DNA from: UBA7485 sp050945075
Lineage (GTDB): Bacteria > Bacillota > Clostridia > Eubacteriales > Eubacteriaceae
DNA length: 9,922 bases
Assembly (NCBI GenBank): GCA_050945075.1
Contig: JBMNSG010000083.1
Coordinates: forward strand, 1 to 9,922
Reading direction: 5' to 3'
Positions within the stretch are counted from its first letter, which is position 1. Each line of letters starts with the position of its first letter. The notes under the pieces are model-generated. The model made no database searches. It was not told the DNA's origin and saw only the letters and a program-made list of their open reading frames with translations. The position numbers and the translations under genes were made by a program. Shown here piece after piece: positions 1 through 5,153 of this stretch.

Positions 1-156
1 CGGTGCTTCCCCGACTTTGGGGATTGAAAGCTGCATGAACTGGCCGTGAGCGACTTTTGCATCCGTGGCAACACGGAAGGTCCATTCGTGCGGGCTTTCC
101 TTTTTAACGCTCAGGATTTCGCAGGGGACCGGTTTAATCGGATTATTCATTTCCAT
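1..156 (-). CDS. asrB: Anaerobic sulfite reductase subunit B, N-terminal part (cut by window edge)
   Basis: Reading the minus strand from ATG at 156 gives 52 codons in frame to the window edge, starting MEMNNPIKPVPCEIL and including HEWTFRV and HGQFMQLSIPKVGE. This resembles the start of the ferredoxin-reductase-like FAD-binding domain of AsrB, where an HGQF/MQLS-type strand packs against the flavin. In the known AsrABC enzyme, AsrB carries FAD/NAD(P)H and passes electrons through the iron-sulfur subunit AsrA to the siroheme subunit AsrC. The start is supported by AGGAG at 163-167, six bases upstream. Only 12 bases separate it from the asrA stop, so the two are co-transcribed. The NAD-binding half and the 2Fe-2S part lie outside the window. 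The identification rests on the N-terminus plus the neighbouring asrA. Confidence 0.85.
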   Translation of the reverse strand, partial: MEMNNPIKPVPCEILSVKKESPHEWTFRVATDAKVAHGQFMQLSIPKVGEAP

Positions 157-168
157 TTTATTCTCCTG

Positions 169-1200
169 TCAGGCAAGATCTGCTTTGATTTCATCAACTG
201 CGGCAGCCATTTTATTAACGGTCGCGCTGATCGAAATCAGTTCCGGACACTGGTCGGTGCAGCGGCCGCAGCCAACGCACATGTTTCTGTCACCGAAACG
301 GGCCTTGTAATCATGAAATTTATGCAGGACTTTATAGCGCATACGGTCAGCTGCCGTATTTCTGATTTCCTTCTGTCCGGCCATCTGGTCAAAACCGGCA
401 ACCTGGCAGGAAGCAGTGACCCGGCGGCGTTCGCCGACTTCAGGATTGTCTCCGTAGCAGATGTCACGGGTGGTGAAGCAGGTGCAGGTGGAGCAGGCAA
501 CCGTACAGGTCCCGCAGGAGATACAGCGCTTGTTGTATTCATTCCACATCGGGTGGCTTTTCAGTGCGTTGCGGACGCGCTGATCAGACAGATCCGGGAT
601 CGTTACTGTAAGCTCATTGGCTTCAACGAATTCCGGGGTGAAATCTGCTTCCGGCATGCCTTCAAAATAAGAGGCAAAGGCCGGTTCGGAAACTTCTGCT
701 TCCAGACCGTTTTCATTGAATTTGAAAGCCAGTGAATAGTTTTCCGGTTTGTTGGTCCCCATAGATACACAGAAACAGGTATCTTCTCCGCCGCAGCAGT
801 CCATGACCGCAAACTTGACCATTTTATGAACGCGGTCATAATAGAGATCGGTATAATCTCCGTTGCCTGCGTAGATTTTTTCCTGAATCAGCTGGGCATT
901 AATATCACAGGGACGTGCCAGGATCAGAATCGGTTTCTTCGGTCCCTTGCTTTCACGGTATTCGTCTTCAGTGAAATAGAAAAGTGCCTGTTGGATCGGT
1001 GAAATGACTTCCTTGGCCGGGTAATCCGACTTTTCATTCCAGACGATTTCCCCGGGGGTATGAATTTCATCGTAGCGGATAATATCCGTGTCTGAATAAC
1101 GTCCCTGTTTCGGGAAGCGTTTCGGAGCATAGATTTTGTAATCCTTCGAAAGTCTGTCCAGAAGCTGCGCTGTCTGTTCAGTGTCAAGGCGATAGCCCAT
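169..1200 (-). CDS. asrA: Anaerobic sulfite reductase subunit A (4Fe-4S electron-transfer subunit)
   Basis: The 343-residue product matches the AsrA family in length and plan. A large N-terminal region contains ARPCDI (Cys98) and a Cys-rich patch DCCGGEDTCFC (Cys135, 136, 142, 144). It is followed by two ferredoxin-type 4Fe-4S cluster motifs: CISCGTCTVAC (Cys226, 229, 232, 236, with extra Cys239 and 241) and CVGCGRCTDQCPE (Cys308, 311, 314, 318). In the family, AsrA relays electrons from the flavin subunit AsrB to the siroheme subunit AsrC, which reduces sulfite to sulfide in the cytoplasm during anaerobic growth. The start at 1200 has AGGAGG at 1208-1213, seven bases upstream. It is the first gene of a minus-strand operon running off the window, divergent from a LysR regulator. 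No truncation or missing cluster ligand is visible. Confidence 0.95.
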   Translation of the reverse strand: MGYRLDTEQTAQLLDRLSKDYKIYAPKRFPKQGRYSDTDIIRYDEIHTPGEIVWNEKSDYPAKEVISPIQQALFYFTEDEYRESKGPKKPILILARPCDINAQLIQEKIYAGNGDYTDLYYDRVHKMVKFAVMDCCGGEDTCFCVSMGTNKPENYSLAFKFNENGLEAEVSEPAFASYFEGMPEADFTPEFVEANELTVTIPDLSDQRVRNALKSHPMWNEYNKRCISCGTCTVACSTCTCFTTRDICYGDNPEVGERRRVTASCQVAGFDQMAGQKEIRNTAADRMRYKVLHKFHDYKARFGDRNMCVGCGRCTDQCPELISISATVNKMAAAVDEIKADLA

Positions 1201-1273
1201 TCTGTGTCCTCCTGTTATGAATCGGTTGTTCCTGAATGCTGTTATTGTTAAATCTTTATCTATATTAAAGCAT

Positions 1274-1281
1274 GGTATAAT
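1274..1281 (+). promoter_or_regulatory. Extended -10 promoter of the lysR-gfo pair
   Basis: TATAAT at 1276-1281 is preceded by TGG, giving the extended -10 form TGnTATAAT. No good -35 is seen at the expected distance, which fits an extended -10 promoter. It lies 58 bases upstream of the lysR start. The TATAATGA here (1276-1283) is matched by TCATTATA at 1301-1308, the -10 of the opposite promoter, so the two polymerase sites overlap and probably exclude one another. Confidence 0.55.
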
Positions 1282-1302
1282 GATAATATCTACTAATCAT
1301 TC

Positions 1303-1308
1303 ATTATA
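1303..1308 (-). promoter_or_regulatory. Putative asrA -10 box
   Basis: On the minus strand positions 1308-1303 read TATAAT, about 100 bases upstream of the asrA start. No convincing -35 lies 16-18 bases further upstream (ATAAATTTAAC region), so an activator may be required. It forms one arm of a perfect inverted repeat whose other arm is the lysR -10 box. A second, weaker candidate closer to asrA (TTATCA ... TATAGA with a 16-base spacer) is also possible. Confidence 0.45.
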
Positions 1309-1338
1309 GGCTGATAAGTTAAATTTATAGGAGGAGTG

Positions 1339-2232
1339 ATGCTTGATTTCAGGATGAATACCTTTCTGGAGGTCTGCAGGACCATGAATTACCGGGCGGC
1401 GGCCGCCAGCCTGAACATGACCCAGCCTGCAGTCACGCAGCATATTCAGTATCTGGAACGCGAGTACGGATGCCGGCTGTTCATTTATGACGGCAGAGTT
1501 CTGCATAAGACGGAAGAAGCGGAAATGCTGGAACGCTACACTGAAGCAGCACTGATCAACGATCTCGAATTTCGTGAACGAGTTAAAGATACACCGCCAA
1601 AGCCGCTGCTCATCGGGGCTACCAAGACAATCGGAGAGTATGTCCTGTATGATTACCTGACAGAATTTTCGAAAAACAGCGGTGCCGAGTTTTCACTGGT
1701 GATCGACAATACTGAACACCTGCTGCAGCTGCTTGAAAAGGGGAAGCTGGATTTCGCGCTGATCGAGGGGGCAGTCAGCCACGACTTTTTCTCACACCGC
1801 CGCTGGAAGGAAGTTCCGTTTATCGGACTGTGCGCAACGGATCATCCGTTTGCCGGACAGGATGTCAGCTGGAAGGATGTGGTTCAGGAAACGCTTATCC
1901 TTCGTGAACAGGGCTCGGGCACCCGTACTATTCTCGAGCACCAGATGTATCTGCGCGGTTATTCGACACGAAGCTTTGAAAGGCTGCGTGAAGTGAGCAG
2001 TCCGCGCCTGATTGCCCGCTTTGTCAGGGAAGGCCAGGGGATTTCTTTCGGATATGATCCGTTCCTGGAGGACGGTCTGGCTTCATTTACGGTGGAAAGC
2101 GGGCTTCCTGCCGGTGAATTTCATTATGTCTGGCTCAGCGGAACCTCCGGCGAGGAAAAGATTGAACAGTTTGAACGGTTTTCCGGGATGAATATCCAGG
2201 ATCAGGAGGATCAGGAGGAACAGCATGGTTAA
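1339..2232 (+). CDS. LysR-family transcriptional regulator
   Basis: The 297-residue product has the LysR plan: an N-terminal winged helix-turn-helix (about residues 1-65, with NYRAAAASLNMTQPAVTQHI and YLEREYGCRLF) and a C-terminal periplasmic-binding-like effector domain (about 90-285, e.g. LLIGATKTIGEYVL, LDFALIEG, LILREQGSGTRTILE, GQGISFGYD). The last motifs are typical of CysB/LysR-type inducer folds. I chose the ATG at 1339, which follows AGGAGG (1329-1334) by four bases; a GTG at 1336 would sit too close to that site. The stop overlaps the next gene by eight bases. It is divergent from asrA and may control asr, its own operon, or both; the effector cannot be read from sequence. The final ten residues (DQEDQEEQHG) are an acidic tail encoded by a duplicated 9-bp unit. 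Confidence 0.93.
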   Translation: MLDFRMNTFLEVCRTMNYRAAAASLNMTQPAVTQHIQYLEREYGCRLFIYDGRVLHKTEEAEMLERYTEAALINDLEFRERVKDTPPKPLLIGATKTIGEYVLYDYLTEFSKNSGAEFSLVIDNTEHLLQLLEKGKLDFALIEGAVSHDFFSHRRWKEVPFIGLCATDHPFAGQDVSWKDVVQETLILREQGSGTRTILEHQMYLRGYSTRSFERLREVSSPRLIARFVREGQGISFGYDPFLEDGLASFTVESGLPAGEFHYVWLSGTSGEEKIEQFERFSGMNIQDQEDQEEQHG

Positions 2233-3187
2233 GGTGGTACTGGCAGGTCTGGGAAATATTGCACCGCGTGCTGCAGAAGGAATTATTTATGCGGAAAATG
2301 CGGATTTTTACGGGGTCGTTTCCGCAAGCCGGGAGAAAGCCGTCCGTTTTGAGGAACAGTTTGGCGTCAGGCATCAGTATGCCACGCTCGAGGAAGCTCT
2401 GGATGATGACCAGGTGGATCTGATTTACCTGACACTGCCCAATCAGCTGCATTACGGGAGTATCGTCAAATGCCTGGAAGCCGGAAAGAGTGTCCTGTGC
2501 GAAAAACCGATGCTGGATACGCAGGATAAGATCCGTGAACTCTTCGGGCTGGCCCGTGCGAAGGGCTGTATGCTGATGGAAGCACAGAAGGAGCTGTTTA
2601 CGCCGTTAACACAGAAGCTGGGCCGGCTGGTCAGAAGCGGGGCTATCGGCAGGCTGATGGCGGTTCGTGCCGACTACTCCGGCTTTCTCCCCGGAGATGG
2701 GGTGGATCCGGGACACTGGGTGCTGGCCGATGAATTCGGCGGGTGCTCCTATGATATCGGCGTGTATCCGATTGCCTGGGCCAATGCCTTCGCCGGAGCA
2801 CCCATAAAACGAATCGGAACGGCATCAGCCGGAAAAGAAGGCAGAGCCGACTGGTTTATGAGCGCCTCGATCACCTATGAAAACGGAGTGGCTGCCGATG
2901 TCAGTGCCAGCTGGCTGTGGAGTCAGCCGGATGTCAAGGGAAGGGGATTCCTCGGCGGTACGGACGGTTTTATTACGGCAGATAACTACTGGAAGGGTAC
3001 GCAGGCCCGTCTGGTCACGCCCGAAGGCACTGAACTGATCAAAGTCGGGCAGAAAAGCGATTTCACCGGCCAGATTGAGCATATCTGCCGGTGTATCGAA
3101 GAGGGAAGAACGGAAAGCCCTGTCCTGGGTGAAATTCAGTCACTGGAAATTGCGAAAGTACTGGAAGCTGTCAGAAACCGGCAGTAA
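2225..3187 (+). CDS. Gfo/Idh/MocA-family NAD(P)-dependent oxidoreductase
   Basis: The 320-residue product has an N-terminal Rossmann fold with GLGNIAPR (residues 8-15) as the dinucleotide loop, then LPNQLHYG, and the family's signature CEKPM with the catalytic-site lysine at residue 94. The C-terminal alpha/beta domain carries FGGCSYDIGVYP (171-182), the conserved GG...YDIG(V)YP active-site segment. Family members oxidise or reduce sugars, inositols and related polyols or aldehydes; the substrate here cannot be told. AGGAGG at 2213-2218 sits six bases before the ATG, inside the end of lysR. The eight-base overlap implies translational coupling, so the regulator and enzyme are made together. 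The full family length is present and a terminator follows directly. Confidence 0.92.
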   Translation: MVKVVLAGLGNIAPRAAEGIIYAENADFYGVVSASREKAVRFEEQFGVRHQYATLEEALDDDQVDLIYLTLPNQLHYGSIVKCLEAGKSVLCEKPMLDTQDKIRELFGLARAKGCMLMEAQKELFTPLTQKLGRLVRSGAIGRLMAVRADYSGFLPGDGVDPGHWVLADEFGGCSYDIGVYPIAWANAFAGAPIKRIGTASAGKEGRADWFMSASITYENGVAADVSASWLWSQPDVKGRGFLGGTDGFITADNYWKGTQARLVTPEGTELIKVGQKSDFTGQIEHICRCIEEGRTESPVLGEIQSLEIAKVLEAVRNRQ

Positions 3188-3206
3188 ATTTATATAGCGG
3201 CGGATC

Positions 3207-3246
3207 AAAAAAGCACAGAGGACTAATGCCCTCTGTGCTTTTCTTT
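3207..3246. terminator. Bidirectional intrinsic terminator between gfo and yjdF
   Basis: AAGCACAGAGG (3211-3221) pairs with CCTCTGTGCTT (3230-3240), an 11-bp stem with an 8-base loop. On the plus strand it is followed by TTCTTT; on the minus strand by a run of six T (positions 3212-3207). It therefore ends both the lysR-gfo transcript and the convergent yjdF transcript. The yjdF stop codon (3223-3225) lies in the loop, so one arm of the stem is coding sequence. Confidence 0.88.
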
Positions 3247-3642
3247 ACGTTTGGCCGTTTTCAGTTCGAACTGATGCTGTTTATCCTCTTCACGTTTTTC
3301 ATGTCTGCGGCTTTTCCGCATAACAGCGTTCTGGTCGTGTTCTGCTTTCAGAGCCTGTTGTGCTTTGGTACCCGTTCCGGTCGTGTTGATCTGACGGCTG
3401 ACAATGCGCTGCATCCGCTTGGGATTGATATGCCTTTCCTCCTGTCTGTCTGCGTTGACAGGCGGGCTGAAATGCAGCCGGTTCCAGTGGGTAAGCAGAA
3501 ACGCATAAATCTCTGTGTCCTTCGGTTCTGCGCCGAATACGATTCGTGATACCTCGAGCTTGTGATGAGCTTCACACTCGATCACGCCGACCCAGAACGG
3601 ATCTTCAAAATAAACGGTCAGTTTCGCTGATACTCTGTCCAT
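3223..3642 (-). CDS. yjdF: YjdF family protein (DUF2992)
   Basis: The 139-residue product begins MDRVSAKLTVYFEDPFWVG and continues with EVSRIVFGAEPKDTEIYAFLL and RLHFSPPV, hallmarks of the YjdF/DUF2992 family. The last 50 or so residues are rich in Lys, Arg, Glu, Gln and His (KREEDKQHQFELKTAKRKEK), as expected for the family's charged helical tail. The biochemical function of YjdF is unknown; in Bacillota the gene is often preceded by the yjdF RNA, which binds azaaromatic compounds, suggesting a role in handling such molecules. The start at 3642 has AAGGAGG at 3650-3656, seven bases away. It is a single-gene unit with its own promoter, a long structured leader and a terminator overlapping its end. 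No signal peptide or membrane segment is seen, so it should be cytoplasmic. Confidence 0.88.
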   Translation of the reverse strand: MDRVSAKLTVYFEDPFWVGVIECEAHHKLEVSRIVFGAEPKDTEIYAFLLTHWNRLHFSPPVNADRQEERHINPKRMQRIVSRQINTTGTGTKAQQALKAEHDQNAVMRKSRRHEKREEDKQHQFELKTAKRKEKHRGH

Positions 3643-3646
3643 GACG

Positions 3647-3760
3647 TGCCTCCTTCTGTGTATCAGAGAAGGGACAACCAGGAGGCAGGTTACTGACAGC
3701 AGATGCTGCGTCCGGACTACCGACCGGAACTGTGTTTCTATCTCTGAGGCGATTGATCGC
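3647..3760 (-). promoter_or_regulatory. Structured yjdF leader, probable yjdF-type riboswitch with anti-Shine-Dalgarno
   Basis: This minus-strand leader of about 115 bases precedes yjdF. A closing helix forms between TCAGAGA (3747-3741) and TCTCTGA (3669-3663). Inside are a CAGCA/TGCTG hairpin and an AACC/GGTT hairpin whose loop contains TGCCTCCT (minus strand; 3687-3680). That loop is a perfect 8-base complement of AGGAGGCA (3654-3647), the yjdF ribosome binding site, pointing to translational control. A small GCGA/TCGC hairpin (3749-3760) lies at the 5' side. The known yjdF riboswitch class binds azaaromatic compounds and sits directly in front of this gene family. I infer class membership from position and structure, not from a covariance-model match. 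Confidence 0.72.
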
Positions 3761-3767
3761 TGTCTTT

Positions 3768-3773
3768 ATTATA
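3768..3773 (-). promoter_or_regulatory. yjdF -10 box
   Basis: A perfect TATAAT on the minus strand (3773-3768) lies just upstream of the structured leader, so the transcript would begin near the 5' side hairpin at about 3761. The -35 region is poor (TGTGTT-like with a 16-base spacer). Confidence 0.55.
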
Positions 3774-3830
3774 AATCAGATTTTGAGAAAACACAGGCTT
3801 TCAGAAAAAACGGAGTCTGAATAGCTGAAT

Positions 3831-3860
3831 ACAAAAAACTTCCTGTCGTAACAGGAAGTT
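3831..3860 (-). terminator. Intrinsic terminator of the lectin-domain gene
   Basis: AACTTCCTGT (minus strand, 3860-3851) pairs with ACAGGAAGTT (3846-3837) in a 10-bp stem around a 4-base TACG loop. It is followed on the minus strand by a T run (3838-3833). It lies 37 bases past the stop codon of the 3897-4892 gene and upstream of the yjdF promoter, so the two units are separate. Confidence 0.88.
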
Positions 3861-3896
3861 CCTTGCATAATCAAACACTTTTAAGATATGAATTTA

Positions 3897-4892
3897 TTAT
3901 TTCTTGTTTGTTTTGGTGCGGGTGGTTCTGGCAGCGGTTTTACGGGCAGCCCGGGACTGTTTCTTGGCCGGAGTTTTAGCAGCTGCAGGTTTGGTTTCTG
4001 TGGTCTTGACAGCGGTTTTTTCTTCTGATTCCGGTGCTGCGGTTTTGGCAGCCGTCGTTTTTGTTGTGGCTGCAGGTGCAGTGGCTTTGGCCGCGGTCTT
4101 TACAGCTGCCGTTCCGGTAGTGGTTTCAGGAGCAGCTTTGGCTGCTGTTTTTACCGCTGATGCTTTAGCAGCAGTGGTCTTGGATGCGGTTGCCTTTGCA
4201 GTTGTTTTAGCTGCAGTCTTTGTTGCCGTTGTTTTGGCAGCAGTTTTTGTTGCTGTTGTTTTAGCTGCAGCAGTTTTTGCTGTTGATTTAGTGCCTGTTC
4301 CAGCTGCAGCTTTTTTCGCAGTAGTTTTTCCAGCTGCTTTGGCTGTTGTTTTTCTGGCTGCTTTTTTTGCTGTGGTTTTTGCAGCAGCTGTTTCGGTTTT
4401 AGATGCCGCAGCTTTTTCAACGGTTTTTTCCGGTGTATCAGCTGCTTCAGTGATTTCCGTAAGCGTCCAGCTCTGGTTAGCGCCGTTAAGGTCTTCCCAG
4501 ATCTGCAGACGAGCGCCGTTTTCGGTATTCATGTCCACAAGATCAACGCATTTGCCGGCAGCTCTTGAAACAAGCTTGACTTTACCGTCACCTGCAGGCA
4601 GAATCAGCCATTTCTGGGTATCAGCGGGGGTGTTTTCCCACTGGTGCAGCCAAGTGCCGTTTTCGGTGCCTCCGTCAATCAGATCCAGCATCTTGCCGGA
4701 CAGGCGGTTGCAGATCCGGTAGCTGTTGTCTCCAGCACCGACGAATTTCCACTGCTGCCAGGATTTTCCGGCATTATCCCAGATTCGGATTTCTCCGTGA
4801 TTGAGCATGCTGGTATCTGCTACTTCGATCACTTTTCCATTGGCCGCTGCTATACTATAATATTTTTCTTCGTTAATGGTCTGATTGGTCAT
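3897..4892 (-). CDS. Ricin-B-type lectin domain protein with histone-H1-like Lys/Ala/Thr tail
   Basis: The 331-residue product has two parts. Residues 8-146 form one ricin-type beta-trefoil (CBM13-like): three repeats, each ending in a QxW-type motif (QQW 46-48, QKW 93-95, QSW 140-142), with SGKMLDLIDGGTENGTWLHQW and AGKCVDLVDMNTENGARLQIW as the repeated sugar-binding units. Residues 150-331 are low-complexity Ala/Lys/Thr sequence (units such as ATKTAAKTT), ending in an Arg-rich stretch RAARKTAARTTRTK, much like eukaryotic histone H1 tails. No signal peptide, lipobox, sortase motif or membrane segment is seen, so export is not obvious. The start at 4892 has TAAGGAG (4904-4898) five bases upstream. 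It is a monocistronic gene with its own promoter and terminator. The tail could bind DNA, RNA or another polyanion, or act as a linker; the function is not known. Confidence 0.85.
   Translation of the reverse strand: MTNQTINEEKYYSIAAANGKVIEVADTSMLNHGEIRIWDNAGKSWQQWKFVGAGDNSYRICNRLSGKMLDLIDGGTENGTWLHQWENTPADTQKWLILPAGDGKVKLVSRAAGKCVDLVDMNTENGARLQIWEDLNGANQSWTLTEITEAADTPEKTVEKAAASKTETAAAKTTAKKAARKTTAKAAGKTTAKKAAAGTGTKSTAKTAAAKTTATKTAAKTTATKTAAKTTAKATASKTTAAKASAVKTAAKAAPETTTGTAAVKTAAKATAPAATTKTTAAKTAAPESEEKTAVKTTETKPAAAKTPAKKQSRAARKTAARTTRTKTNKK
4201..4281 (-). repeat. Three tandem 27-bp units in the Lys/Ala/Thr tail
   Basis: Units at 4201-4227, 4228-4254 and 4255-4281 each begin GTTGTTTT(A/G)G on the plus strand and differ at only a few positions. 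They encode nine-residue repeats of the type ATKTAAKTT in the lectin-domain protein. Looser copies continue on both sides. The length of this tract is likely to vary between strains by slippage or recombination. Confidence 0.8.
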
Positions 4893-4979
4893 GATAACTC
4901 CTTAGATAAACGAGTAAGTGTTGATTATTATTCACATTGCAATTTACAATGCGGGTGAAAACTTTCATCTTCAGTTGAT

Positions 4980-5008
4980 ATCATACCGCAAAGTGTTAAA
5001 ATCATCAA
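4980..5008 (-). promoter_or_regulatory. Promoter of the lectin-domain gene
   Basis: On the minus strand TTGATG (5008-5003, four of six matches to consensus) and TATGAT (4985-4980, five of six) are separated by exactly 17 bases. The start site would be near 4973, leaving a leader of about 80 bases. The promoter sits between the arms of an inverted repeat (GGGTGAAA at 4953-4960 and TTTCACCC at 5010-5017). Confidence 0.65.
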
Positions 5009-5119
5009 CTTTCACCCTTGTCAGGGAGTTTCATGAGCTTTTATTAACAGGGTATACCATAGTTAACAGATGATGTTATATTTCATGAACAGTCGTTTAT
5101 TGATCGAAGAAAGGGCCTG

Positions 5120-5142
5120 AAAACGGCACTGCTGTCTGCAGT
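5120..5142 (-). terminator. Weak candidate terminator after the MerR gene
   Basis: ACTGC/GCAGT (5142-5138 with 5132-5128) forms a 5-bp stem, followed on the minus strand by GCCGTTTTC. The T run is short and interrupted, so termination may be partial or factor-dependent. The rest of the 4905-5153 gap holds the lectin promoter, an inverted repeat, and a GGTATACC palindrome at 5051-5058 loosely flanked by TTAAC and GTTAA. Confidence 0.3.
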
Positions 5143-5153
5143 CTGAACTGACG

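Noticed and set aside
46..735. 229-codon plus-strand open frame opposite asrA
   Set aside because: asrA on the minus strand has two clear 4Fe-4S motifs and a good ribosome binding site; the plus-strand frame also crosses the asrB-asrA junction and resembles nothing.
1336..1338. GTG as start of the LysR gene
   Set aside because: It lies one base after AGGAGG, too close to be used; the ATG at 1339 fits better and matches the usual MLDFRMNTF-type beginning.
3904..4722. Long 272-codon plus-strand open frame rich in Ala and Val
   Set aside because: It is the antisense of the Lys/Ala/Thr repeat tail and the lectin domain. The open frame follows from the biased codons of the real minus-strand gene; the latter has a ribosome binding site, promoter, terminator and recognisable QxW repeats.
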